A DNA stretch of 20,856 nt from a virus, in the IMG/VR virus record IMGVR_UViG_3300035698_027037, positions 1 to 20,856 of that record. One strand, 5' to 3'. Below the pieces are notes generated by a model. That model saw only the letters and a list, made by a program, of their open reading frames with translations. It was not told the origin of the DNA and did no database searches. The position numbers were made by a program, and so were the translations under genes. Positions 5,390 through 12,891 of the stretch are shown in pieces (the first letter of the stretch is position 1; every line of letters starts with the position of its first letter).

Positions 5390-6175
5390 ATGGCTACAAA
5401 GAAAACATCAACCGCTCTCGTCCAAAACGCAACCTCAACCGCCGTCGCATTGCCGATGGAGGACTTTGCCGCCGATGCGGGCATGGGCATGGAAGGCGCG
5501 GACAAGGCGTCGTTCGCGATTCCCTTCATCACCGTGTTGCAAGGCTTGTCTCCGCAGTTGGAAACCGTCGACGGCGCGAAGCCTGGATTGTTGATCAACA
5601 CCATCACCAACGAACTGTTCAAAGAGGTCTTGGTGGTGCCTTGCGCTTACCAACGGCGCTTCTTGCGCTGGGCACCACGCGACGCGGGTGGCGGTTACAA
5701 GGGCGAGTACAACCCTGTGGACGTCGAAACCGGCAAGATCCAAACCGTGCCCAACGACAAAGGTCAACCGACCTTGGAAGGCGACTTGCTCAAGGACACG
5801 CGCAACCACTTTGTGATGGTGCAAACGGCGTCGGGCGCTTGGCAACCGGCGTTGCTCTCGCTGAGCAGCACCCAGATCAAGAAGTCCAAGCGTTGGATGA
5901 GTTTGATTCAAGGGCTGGAGATGCGCGCCGCCAACGGCAAAGCGTTCAACCCGCCGAGCTTCAGCCACGTTTACCGCCTGAAGTCCGTCAAGGAAGAGAA
6001 CTCACAAGGTTCTTGGTGGGGGCTGGAGATCAGCATCGACTCACCCGTGGGCGACTCTGAACTCTACGCCAAGGCCAAATCCTTCCACGCTTCCGTGGCC
6101 GCAGGCGACATCGAAGTCGCCCCACCACAACCTGATGCGGAGAACGGTGCCAGCGGCGGTGACGAGCGCTTTTAA
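5390..6175 (+). CDS. probable single-stranded DNA-binding protein of the replication operon
   Basis: A 261-residue protein. After a low-complexity Ala/Thr start (1-30), residues 40-220 form a beta-rich block with conserved-looking phage motifs: IPFITVLQGLSPQL (about 44-57), PGLLINTITNELF (about 65-77), and WQPALLSLSSTQIKKSKRW (about 151-169). The C-terminus is acidic and flexible and ends in DERF. Acidic tails with a terminal aromatic residue are typical of phage and bacterial ssDNA-binding proteins, where they recruit partners. Position directly before the primase-helicase supports an ssDNA-binding role, but the family is not proven from sequence alone. AAAAGGAA precedes the start. A terminator-like hairpin follows at 6201-6229. 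Confidence 0.7.
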   Translation: MATKKTSTALVQNATSTAVALPMEDFAADAGMGMEGADKASFAIPFITVLQGLSPQLETVDGAKPGLLINTITNELFKEVLVVPCAYQRRFLRWAPRDAGGGYKGEYNPVDVETGKIQTVPNDKGQPTLEGDLLKDTRNHFVMVQTASGAWQPALLSLSSTQIKKSKRWMSLIQGLEMRAANGKAFNPPSFSHVYRLKSVKEENSQGSWWGLEISIDSPVGDSELYAKAKSFHASVAAGDIEVAPPQPDAENGASGGDERF

Positions 6176-6200
6176 ACAGCGCTACGCAACTCCGTGAAAC

Positions 6201-6229
6201 AAAGGGGGTGCGACTGTGCTCCCTTTTTT
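6201..6229 (+). terminator. probable intrinsic terminator after the ssDNA-binding protein gene
   Basis: AAAGGGG (6201-6207) pairs with TCCCTTT (6220-6226), including one G-T pair, across a 12-base loop, and runs directly into six Ts (6224-6229). It lies in the 86-base gap before the primase. It may only reduce read-through, since no clear promoter precedes the primase. Confidence 0.5.
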
Positions 6230-6261
6230 CTTGCAACGTGTTCCCCACAGGAAAATAGAAG

Positions 6262-6876
6262 ATGATAGACAAACAAGAAGTATTGAAAGCCGCGTTGGAA
6301 TACGCAGCGCAGGGGTGGTTGGTTTTCCCGCTCCACACCGTCGACGACGCAGGCAAATGCTCTTGCGGCAAAGACCCATGCACCGACGCAGGCAAACATC
6401 CCCGCGTAGCGCGTGGACTCAAGGAAGCCTCCAAAGACCCAGAGCAAATTGAACGTTGGTTCGGTGCAAACTCCGAGCCAAGCAACATCGCCATCGTCAC
6501 CGGCGAAGTCTCCGGCATCACCGTCCTCGACATCGACATCGGTGAAGGCAAATTCGGCGCTGAAAGTTGGGCTGAGGTCATCAAAGATCACGGCGAACCG
6601 CAAACCCTCATCGCGCAAACCGGCTCGGGTGGATCACACGTCGTGTTCCAATACAACTCCGCGCTGAAAACCGCCGGCAACGTCCTCGGCCAAGGCATCG
6701 ACAGCCGCAACGACGGCGGTTACATCGTGGCCGCGCCCAGCCACCACCGCTCTGGGGGCGTTTACACTTGGTTGAACTGGGGCGACAAACTCGCCACGCT
6801 CCCCGCGCATTTGTCGCGGCGCAAAGAAACGCGAGGGCGTCCGAAGAAGGACGACATGTATCGCGGCAAGTATTAA
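6262..6876 (+). CDS. Prim-Pol type DNA primase/polymerase domain (N-terminal part of a split primase-helicase)
   Basis: A 204-residue product with a bifunctional primase/polymerase (Prim-Pol, AEP superfamily) domain. AALEYAAQGWLVFPLH (10-25) is the typical opening. Cys33, Cys35, Cys40 and His46 in CSCGKDPCTDAGKHP look like the family's metal-binding insert. LDIDIG (89-94) carries the catalytic DxD pair, and TGSGGSH (120-126) gives the conserved His. It would synthesise primers at the phage fork. The frame closes at TAA 6874-6876 just after the basic linker RGRPKKDDMYRGKY, whereas related proteins continue directly into the helicase. The continuation is present in the -1 frame from 6873, so this is the front half of one 723-residue protein. 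The ribosome site (AGGA) is weak and distant. Confidence 0.9.
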   Translation: MIDKQEVLKAALEYAAQGWLVFPLHTVDDAGKCSCGKDPCTDAGKHPRVARGLKEASKDPEQIERWFGANSEPSNIAIVTGEVSGITVLDIDIGEGKFGAESWAEVIKDHGEPQTLIAQTGSGGSHVVFQYNSALKTAGNVLGQGIDSRNDGGYIVAAPSHHRSGGVYTWLNWGDKLATLPAHLSRRKETRGRPKKDDMYRGKY

Positions 6877-6880
6877 TCGA
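6862..6880 (+). other. frameshift point joining primase and helicase frames
   Basis: The primase frame ends ...AAG TAT TAA. Stepping back one base after TAT, or restoring one T beside 6873-6874, gives K-Y-L-I-E-Q-V-S and runs into the helicase with no other change. The helicase frame has no ATG before 6894 and no ribosome site there. No canonical X-XXY-YYZ slippery heptamer is visible, so an indel or sequencing error is at least as likely as programmed slippage. Confidence 0.75.
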
Positions 6881-8432
6881 ACAAGTCTCCAACATGCTGA
6901 GCTGCGTGCCCAGCGACGACCGAGACCTGTGGCGCAAGATTGGAATAATCCTCGGGCGCGAGTTTCAACGCTTGGACGAGGCTTGGGAAGTGTACCAGCA
7001 ATGGTCGTCCAAAGGTTCGACCAAAAAGGGCAGAAACCACGACGGGATTATGCACGAAGCGTTTTACGAACTCAGCCAACAAGACGCGGAAAGCCGCCTG
7101 AGCATCGGCACCATCGTCAAGAGCGCCATCGACAACGGCTGGGCACCCCAAGCCGGTGAAGTGCCCATTGGGAACTTCGTCTACTATGGTCCAGGGAACA
7201 ACTTCATCTACCGTCCCACGATCAGCTATTGGATCGCAGGCGCGGTCGACGCCGCCGTGAGCCCAGTGAACGAAGACGGCAAAATCATGAAGGCCAGCGA
7301 CTGGCTCAAGCTCAACCAACTCGTCACCTCCATGACCTCTGACCCCGCGTTGGAGGAGGATTACATAAAAGGCCACGACTGCCGTGAAGGGGAAATCGTG
7401 CCCATTGCGGGAGCTTCGTTGTTCAACAGTTACCGCCGACCGACAATTGAATTGGGCGACGGGCGCTTGGCGCAACCGTTTCTCGAACACGTGCACCGCA
7501 TCTTCAACAAGAACGGCGACGCCGACCAGTTCTTGAACTACATGGCGCATCGGGTGCAAAAGCCTTGGGAAAAACCAAGGTTCGCGTTGATGATCGCCGG
7601 AGGGCAAGGCGTGGGCAAGGACACCGCTGTGGAGATGTGTTGCCCGTCGATCGGGGTTTGGAACGTGGCCAACATCGACCCCGCCGCCTTCGAGAGCAAC
7701 TTCAACGAGTTCGCCGCCTCGACCCTCGTGCGCATCTCGGAAGCCGCCAACTTGCACGAAATGTCCAAGTGGGCATTCAACGAACGCACCAAGGTGTTGA
7801 TAGCCGGTTCGCCGGACACTTGCCAAATCAACCCCAAGTACGGACAGAAATACTCGGTGCGCATGTATTGCGGCGTGATCATCACCACCAACCACCTCGC
7901 GAGCGGCATCTACATCCCCGAAGACGATCGCCGGTACGACGTGATCGAAGCATCCACCATGGGCGAAATGGGTCTAACCGACGAGACGACCCGAAGAGCT
8001 TACTTCACCGAGTTGTGGGACTGGTTCCTCGCCGGTGGAGCGAGCCACATTGCCGCGCACTTGCATGAACGCGACCTCAGCGGCTTTTCCGCCAACAACG
8101 GTCAACGCAAGACGGACGCCCACCGTACGGTAGTGGCAGCAGGGCTCACAGGAGACCAATGGCTGGACGATATACTGGACAACCTAGGTTACCCTACAGG
8201 GGTCAGAGCGGATTGGGTTATAACCAAGGCGGCTGCAGCCGGAGAAAAAGACGCCGACGTGAAGCGCAAGCTCAGCAACTCGATCGGACGGTTGGGGTAT
8301 ACGATCTACCGCAAGCCCACAACAAAAGACGGGCGCTGGAAGTTGAACGGGAAGAACGTGACCGTTTACGTGAAGGTGGGCACGCCTGCGACGTTCAACC
8401 CTGAAAAGGAATTGGATCAGGAGCCGTTTTGA
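6873..8432 (+). CDS. PriCT plus SF3/D5-like helicase (C-terminal part of a split primase-helicase)
   Basis: The second half of the replicative primase-helicase, in the -1 frame relative to 6262-6876. The start given is where the frame is picked up, not a start codon; the first in-frame ATG is 6894. The opening LIEQVSNMLSCVPSDDRDLW with a WSS motif is a primase C-terminal (PriCT-like) domain. GGQGVGKD at 7599-7622 is Walker A (Asp replacing the usual Ser/Thr), and LVRISEAANL holds the Walker B acid. IITTNH is the sensor Asn, and PEDDRRYDVIE carries the arginine motif of D5/SF3-like viral helicases (DUF5906 type). The C-terminus ends DQEPF. It unwinds DNA at the fork while Prim-Pol primes. Joined, the protein would be about 723 residues. 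Confidence 0.88.
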   Translation, partial: LIEQVSNMLSCVPSDDRDLWRKIGIILGREFQRLDEAWEVYQQWSSKGSTKKGRNHDGIMHEAFYELSQQDAESRLSIGTIVKSAIDNGWAPQAGEVPIGNFVYYGPGNNFIYRPTISYWIAGAVDAAVSPVNEDGKIMKASDWLKLNQLVTSMTSDPALEEDYIKGHDCREGEIVPIAGASLFNSYRRPTIELGDGRLAQPFLEHVHRIFNKNGDADQFLNYMAHRVQKPWEKPRFALMIAGGQGVGKDTAVEMCCPSIGVWNVANIDPAAFESNFNEFAASTLVRISEAANLHEMSKWAFNERTKVLIAGSPDTCQINPKYGQKYSVRMYCGVIITTNHLASGIYIPEDDRRYDVIEASTMGEMGLTDETTRRAYFTELWDWFLAGGASHIAAHLHERDLSGFSANNGQRKTDAHRTVVAAGLTGDQWLDDILDNLGYPTGVRADWVITKAAAAGEKDADVKRKLSNSIGRLGYTIYRKPTTKDGRWKLNGKNVTVYVKVGTPATFNPEKELDQEPF

Positions 8433-8626
8433 TGAGAATGCACGCCATCAGCCTTGAACCAGTCCTGGTGAATACGTGTGCCTATCTCTACCAAAAGATT
8501 ATTAAATATAGTAAAAGGGAAAGGGTATTATTAATAAATAGAAGAGCGTGTATAGCACACGTATTCACCAGGACTGGAATGGAGGGGGTGCTTTCTCCTT
8601 GCTTTGTAGGCCAAAAAGAAAGATAA
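8432..8626 (+). CDS. possible small ORF running through the palindrome (doubtful)
   Basis: The frame beginning MRMHAISLEPV overlaps the helicase stop as TGATG and has AGGAG (8419-8423) eight bases upstream, an arrangement that would give coupled translation. Against it, the 64 codons cross both arms of the large inverted repeat, the product is basic and resembles nothing I know, and the AT-rich centre looks non-coding. I list it because the start signals are good. Confidence 0.22.
   Translation: MRMHAISLEPVLVNTCAYLYQKIIKYSKRERVLLINRRACIAHVFTRTGMEGVLSPCFVGQKER
8459..8577. repeat. large inverted repeat with AT-rich core at the replication/packaging junction
   Basis: The 23 bases at 8459-8481 (starting CCAGTCCTGG) are repeated perfectly in reverse complement at 8555-8577. 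After a one-base bulge (C8482), TAT (8483-8485) pairs with ATA (8552-8554). Inside, CTCT (8486-8489) can pair with AGAG (8543-8546), and TTATTAA with TTAATAA, so most of the 119 bases can fold into one long hairpin. A smaller competing hairpin (CGTGT 8547-8551 with ACACG 8557-8561) is also possible. The right arm is not followed by a T-run. Candidates are a replication origin, a packaging-site element or a processing/attenuator RNA. Confidence 0.9.
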
Positions 8627-8627
8627 T
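8599..8627 (+). promoter_or_regulatory. promoter candidate upstream of the terminase genes
   Basis: TTGCTT (8599-8604), 17 bases, GATAAT (8622-8627), 28 bases before the small terminase ATG. CCAAAAAGAAA precedes the -10, like the candidates at 4416-4445 and 12836-12864. The -35 is weak (three of six). The rest of the 8433-8655 gap is filled by the palindrome and a short GGAG/CTCC dyad at 8581-8598. Confidence 0.45.
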
Positions 8628-8655
8628 TTAACAGACAACATCGGAGATTCAAAAC

Positions 8656-9174
8656 ATGACTGACAAAAAACCGGTTGCCAAGAAACCAAAAAGCACTCGT
8701 GGCGAAATAAAAATGCGCATGAGCAGCTCAGAGGTTCGACCCGTAGGCAGACCGAGAACAACCGTGAAGGACTTGCCCGTCGATTGGAAAGCCTTGATGC
8801 TGGACGAAGCCACCAAAGGCGGTGGACCAACTGCATTCATGGTGCGGCTCAAGATCGGGACACACGCTCTCGAAACATTGCTCACTGACGATACAGACTT
8901 TCGCAACACTTATGAAGACGGATTGCTGTTGTGCAAGTATTGGTGGGAAACAACCGGTCGCGAGCTTGCCTCCGGCGAGCGTGAAAAAGGGAATGCAACA
9001 GTATGGTCGTTGAACATGACCAACCGTTTCAACTGGCGCTCTGGCCGCAACGAAGTCGTCGGAGACAAAGATGCTCCACTGAGTGTTGAACACGCCAACC
9101 GCGAGCTGACCAAGGAAGAGTTGTTCGAGGAACTCAAGAAGCGCAACCTGCCCACAAGTGTTTTCGAAAAATGA
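8656..9174 (+). CDS. terS: terminase small subunit
   Basis: A 172-residue protein directly before the large terminase. The basic start (MTDKKPVAKKPKS) is followed by a GRP motif (VGRPRTT, about 30-36), an Ala/Leu helical region with a helix-turn-helix-like arrangement (about 50-95), WWETTGRELASGER and NMTNRFNWR blocks, and an acidic, helical C-terminus (TKEELFEELKKRN). These fit the small terminase subunits that recognise phage DNA and assemble as a ring to start packaging. The start has GGAG ten bases upstream. It overlaps terL by four bases (ATGA). The cognate DNA site is unknown; the palindrome just upstream is an obvious candidate. Confidence 0.88.
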   Translation: MTDKKPVAKKPKSTRGEIKMRMSSSEVRPVGRPRTTVKDLPVDWKALMLDEATKGGGPTAFMVRLKIGTHALETLLTDDTDFRNTYEDGLLLCKYWWETTGRELASGEREKGNATVWSLNMTNRFNWRSGRNEVVGDKDAPLSVEHANRELTKEELFEELKKRNLPTSVFEK

Positions 9175-10631
9175 ATTCACCTTTGGAAGCCGTTGAATGG
9201 ATGGACAAACTCGCCGTGCATGAAGCGCGAGATTCGTTCTGGGCTTACCGACAGTACATTCACCCCAAGATGAAGTTGGGCTGGTGGCAACGGGAAATGG
9301 CGCATGAGTTGCAGCAATTCTACGAGCGGCTCGTCGCCAAGGAACGTCCCAAGCTCGTCATCGAGGCACCGCCTCAACACGGCAAAAGCCAAATGATCGT
9401 GGACTTCATCACGTGGGTGGCAGGCAAGAACCCAGACCTGAAGACCATTTACACTTCGTTCAGTGAACGCTTGGGGGTGCGAGCCAACTTGATGTCGCAA
9501 CGGATCTATGATTCCACGACGTTCAAAAAGGTGTTCCCAGAGACCCGAATCAATTCTGTGGGCACACCTGCAGGCGACGCCAAGCAAGCCACACGCAACC
9601 GCGAGCTGTTAGAGTACATCGGCGGCGAAGGCTTCTTCCGCAACACCACCGTGCGCGGCTCGATCACGGGTGAGTCTTTGGACTTGGGCGTGGTGGACGA
9701 CCCGATCAAGGGGCGCGAGGAAGCCGGTTCAGAGAACGTGCGCGACAAAACATGGGACTGGTTCACAGACGACTTTTTCACTCGCTTCAGCGATGACGCG
9801 GGTCTGTTGGCGATTTTGACTCGCTGGCACATTGACGATCCGATCGGAAGGCTGCGTGCTCAGATGCCCGAAGAGGTTCGCGTGGTGAGCTACCCAGCCA
9901 TCGCCGTGCGCGACGAACGCCATCGCAAGAGCGGTGAGCCGTTGTTCCCTGAGCTGAAGTCGTTGGGCTTCCTGCAAGAGCGCAAAGCCACCATGGCCAG
10001 CGTCAACTGGGAAGCTCTCTACCAGCAAAACCCGCAAATCGTCGGCGGCGAGATAATCAAGGGCGAATGGTTCGGCATGTACAAGCAACCTCCCATCATC
10101 AAGCAACGCTACATCTACGCCGACACAGCTCAGAAAACCGCCGAGCGCAACGACTATTCTGTGTTCGAATGTTGGGGCAAAGGCGACGACGGCAAAATCT
10201 ACCTGCTGGACATGATCCGAGGCAAATGGGAAGCGCCTGAACTGGAGCGTCGAGCCACGGCGTTTTGGGCAAAGCACTCCAGCGTCGACTTGGCCAAGCT
10301 CGGTCAACTCCGACAAATGAAAGTCGAAGACAAGGCGTCCGGCACTGGACTGATTCAAGGTCTCAAGAACAAAGCTCGCATACCGGTGGTCGGCATCGAA
10401 CGCACCAAAGACAAGTACACACGCTTGCTGGACGTGTTGGGCTACATCGAGAGCGGCTACGTGATGTTGCCGGAAGACGCGCCTTTCACCAACGACTTCA
10501 TCGCTGAGTGCGAAGCGTTCACAGCCGACGACAGCCACTTGCACGACGACCAAGTAGACCCAATGATGGACGCCATCAACGATCTGCTTTCCACGACCAA
10601 CACAATTAACCTATGGGAACGACAAATATGA
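9171..10631 (+). CDS. terL: terminase large subunit (ATPase and nuclease)
   Basis: A 486-residue packaging motor. APPQHGKS (66-73) is the Walker A loop, LGVVDDP (172-178) is Walker B with its catalytic acid, and TRWH (217-220) is the coupling motif of this terminase branch. The C-terminal RNase H-like nuclease begins at YIYADTAQKTAERNDYSVF, with acidic residues at 318 and 328. A further acidic cluster, HLHDDQVDPMMDA, near residue 450-462 likely completes the metal site. It pumps DNA into the prohead through the portal and cuts the concatemer. Length is normal. The start is coupled to the small subunit; the stop overlaps the portal start as ATGA. Confidence 0.97.
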   Translation: MNSPLEAVEWMDKLAVHEARDSFWAYRQYIHPKMKLGWWQREMAHELQQFYERLVAKERPKLVIEAPPQHGKSQMIVDFITWVAGKNPDLKTIYTSFSERLGVRANLMSQRIYDSTTFKKVFPETRINSVGTPAGDAKQATRNRELLEYIGGEGFFRNTTVRGSITGESLDLGVVDDPIKGREEAGSENVRDKTWDWFTDDFFTRFSDDAGLLAILTRWHIDDPIGRLRAQMPEEVRVVSYPAIAVRDERHRKSGEPLFPELKSLGFLQERKATMASVNWEALYQQNPQIVGGEIIKGEWFGMYKQPPIIKQRYIYADTAQKTAERNDYSVFECWGKGDDGKIYLLDMIRGKWEAPELERRATAFWAKHSSVDLAKLGQLRQMKVEDKASGTGLIQGLKNKARIPVVGIERTKDKYTRLLDVLGYIESGYVMLPEDAPFTNDFIAECEAFTADDSHLHDDQVDPMMDAINDLLSTTNTINLWERQI

Positions 10632-12115
10632 GCAAGCCACGCCGCAACAACCGCGCCAATCCGAGCGCACAACCCGCGCCAATTTCCACCAACGACGGCT
10701 TTGCCAACTTCAACGCTCGTATGGGGCTGGGCACGCAAAACGTCCTGAGCGAGGGCACTTACATTTTCGACCTGCTCACGCGCAACCGCGTCAAGCTCGA
10801 AGCAATGTACCGTGGCTCTTGGATTGTCGGCGCGGCGGTGGACTCGGTCGCAGAAGACATGACGCGTGCAGGGGTCAACATCACTGGCACGACGGAACCC
10901 GAACAGATCAAGCAAATGCAATCCTCGATGACGCGGCTCGGCGTTTGGGACTCGTTGCTCGACACGATCAAGTGGGGCAGGCTTTACGGCGGCTCGATTG
11001 CAATGCTCGTGATCGATGGGCAAGACTCGTCGACGCCGTTGCGCTTGAGCTCGGTCGGGAAAGACCAGTTCCGAGGGTTGCGAGTTTATGACCGGTGGCG
11101 CGTTCAGCCGTCTTTAGACGACATCATTGAGGACGGGTTCGACGCAGGCTTGCCGAAGTTTTACACGGTCATCTCCGACGTCAACACCGGCGCTCTTTCC
11201 AACTTGAAGATTCACCACTCACGCGTGATCCGGTTCATCGGCATCCAGCTGCCTTCGATGCAGGCGATCACCGAGCAGCTTTGGGGCGAGTCGATCATCG
11301 AGCGCTTGTACGACCGGCTTGTTTCGTTCGACACGGCCACGAGCGGCGCGGCCAACTTGGTCAACAAAGCTCACTTGCGCACGGTTCAGATCGACAAGCT
11401 CAGGGAAGTGTTGGCGGCTGGCGGTCAGGCGGAAGAGAATCTGCTCAAGATGTTCCACCACATGCGCATGCTGCAAACCAACGAAGGGTTAACCCTGCTC
11501 GACAAGGAAGACACCTTCACCGCGCACAGTTACTCGTTCAGCGGCTTGAGCGACATGATCTTGCAGTTCGGTCAACAGATCTCGGGCGCTACGGGAATAC
11601 CCTTGGTGCGGTTGTTCGGCCAGTCGCCTGCCGGTCTGAACTCCACGGGCGAGAGCGACATGCGTATGTACTACGACAACATATCGGCTCAACAGGAAAG
11701 CCGTATGCGCGAAGGCACACTCAAGATTCTGCGCGTATTGCACCGCTCGATGTTTGCCGCCGACGCGCCGGACTCGTTCGACTTCGACTTTGTGCCGTTG
11801 TGGCAGACCTCCACCAAGGAGAAATCCGAGATCGCAACTCAGATCACCAACATGGTTTCTTCGCTGTTCGAGCGCGGCATCATTGACCAAGCCACCGCGC
11901 TGCAAGAGCTCAAGCAATCCAGCGAACAAACCGACATTTTCAGCAACATCACGGAAGAACAAATTGAGGAGGCCAAGTTCGCTCCGCCTCCGATGCCAGT
12001 GGAAACCGTGCCCGTGGAAACCCTGCCCGAAGGTGGCGAAGAGCAACCGGTTCCGCTCGACTCTGAACCAGAAGGCGGCGTGTTCAAGAAGCTGAGGGCT
12101 TGGATCAATGGCTAA
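10628..12115 (+). CDS. portal protein (DUF1073-type)
   Basis: A 495-residue portal, expected to form the dodecameric ring at the head vertex that admits DNA and binds terminase and neck. I chose the ATG at 10628 (MSKPRRNNR) because it overlaps the terL stop as ATGA; an ATG 15 bases upstream is possible. The core shows WIVGAAVDSVAEDMTRAG (about 67-84), WGRLYGGSIAMLVIDG, a VIRFIG strand, and TGIPLVRLFGQSPAGLNSTG followed by MRMYYD (about 320-350), which is the typical DUF1073 portal crown region. The C-terminal 50 residues are Pro/Glu/Val-rich and acidic, probably flexible. It overlaps the next gene by eight bases. Confidence 0.93.
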   Translation: MSKPRRNNRANPSAQPAPISTNDGFANFNARMGLGTQNVLSEGTYIFDLLTRNRVKLEAMYRGSWIVGAAVDSVAEDMTRAGVNITGTTEPEQIKQMQSSMTRLGVWDSLLDTIKWGRLYGGSIAMLVIDGQDSSTPLRLSSVGKDQFRGLRVYDRWRVQPSLDDIIEDGFDAGLPKFYTVISDVNTGALSNLKIHHSRVIRFIGIQLPSMQAITEQLWGESIIERLYDRLVSFDTATSGAANLVNKAHLRTVQIDKLREVLAAGGQAEENLLKMFHHMRMLQTNEGLTLLDKEDTFTAHSYSFSGLSDMILQFGQQISGATGIPLVRLFGQSPAGLNSTGESDMRMYYDNISAQQESRMREGTLKILRVLHRSMFAADAPDSFDFDFVPLWQTSTKEKSEIATQITNMVSSLFERGIIDQATALQELKQSSEQTDIFSNITEEQIEEAKFAPPPMPVETVPVETLPEGGEEQPVPLDSEPEGGVFKKLRAWING

Positions 12116-12827
12116 GTTCTCCGCCACTGCCGCCGCTGAACGCCAACTGGCCGCTCAGTTGCGCAGGGTCGCACGTATCATTGGCGGCATCGTAGAAGCC
12201 TACACAAACGGAGATTCCATCCGCGACAAGACGGCAATGAACAAGGCGCTGGACGACTACAGCAAAGCGCTCGGTCCATGGGCTGAAGTCGTCACGGGTC
12301 GGATCCTGCAAAGTGTTTCCAACAACAACGAACGCGCATGGACGCAAGCCACCAAAGCAATCGGCAAAGAGTTGCGCACGTTCTTGACTCAAACACCCAT
12401 TGGTGCGGTGGCTCGTCAGCTGCAAGCCGAACAGGTCGAGTTGATCAAGTCCCTGCCGCTCGAAGCCGGTCTGCGCGCTCAGAACATAGCGCAGGAAGCC
12501 GCCATCGGCTCCAAACGCGCCGACGTCGCCGCGCAAGAGATCGCCAAGACAGGCAAAGTCACGGAAAGCCGCGCCACGCTCATCGCTCGCACCGAGATCG
12601 CCAAAGCCAACGCCGTCATGACCCAAGCTCGCGCTCAAGGCGCGGGGATCACGCATTACGTTTGGCGCACGGCTGAGGACGGAGACGTACGAGCCTCGCA
12701 CGCAATGATGAACGGCAAGATATTCCGGTTCGACGATCCGCCCATGGTCGAGGGCGAAGGGCGTCATGGTCCAGGAGAGATTTACAACTGCCGTTGCTTC
12801 GCGGAACCAGTGATTCCGGAAGAATAA
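12108..12827 (+). CDS. phage head morphogenesis protein (Mu gpF / SPP1 gp7-like)
   Basis: A 239-residue minor head protein. The N-terminal 150 residues are Ala/Gln/Glu-rich and helical. The C-terminal domain carries the family signature: LIARTEIAKANAV (about 158-170), THYVWRTAEDGDVRASHAMMNG (by position, about 180-202), and HGPGEIYNCRCFAEPV (about 219-234). The His and Cys-Arg-Cys residues are characteristic of the gpF-like fold. Such proteins associate with the portal during head assembly and may be ejected with DNA. It overlaps the portal gene by eight bases. A non-coding 64-base AT-rich stretch with a promoter candidate follows. Confidence 0.92.
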   Translation: MAKFSATAAAERQLAAQLRRVARIIGGIVEAYTNGDSIRDKTAMNKALDDYSKALGPWAEVVTGRILQSVSNNNERAWTQATKAIGKELRTFLTQTPIGAVARQLQAEQVELIKSLPLEAGLRAQNIAQEAAIGSKRADVAAQEIAKTGKVTESRATLIARTEIAKANAVMTQARAQGAGITHYVWRTAEDGDVRASHAMMNGKIFRFDDPPMVEGEGRHGPGEIYNCRCFAEPVIPEE

Positions 12828-12835
12828 TAATTTTG

Positions 12836-12864
12836 TTGTCTTTTATTACAAAATGAAGGATAAT
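12836..12864 (+). promoter_or_regulatory. internal promoter candidate before the protease/scaffold gene
   Basis: TTGTCT (12836-12841, four of six), a 17-base spacer and GATAAT (12859-12864, five of six), preceded by ACAAAATGAAG. It sits in the only AT-rich gap inside the head operon and would place a transcript start near 12871, just before the ATG at 12892. It shares its -10 and upstream box with the candidates at 4416-4445 and 8599-8627. Confidence 0.42.
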
Positions 12865-12891
12865 GTACTCAACACACAAGCAGGCTGGCTA

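Noticed and set aside
6873-7895. Long open frame on the minus strand (340 codons)
   Set aside because: It lies wholly antisense to the helicase, has no ribosome site and gives His/Val/Asp-rich low-quality protein typical of the shadow of a GC-biased gene.
8581-8598. GGAG/CTCC dyad after the palindrome as a terminator
   Set aside because: Only four base pairs with a ten-base loop and no T-run; too weak to call.
9729-10553. Open frame of 274 codons on the minus strand
   Set aside because: Antisense to the large terminase nuclease region; no family signature and no start signal.
12821-12848. AT-rich TAATAA / TTATTA dyad as a terminator after the gpF-like gene
   Set aside because: The stem is all A/T with a 12-base loop and would be unstable; the region is better explained as promoter spacer.
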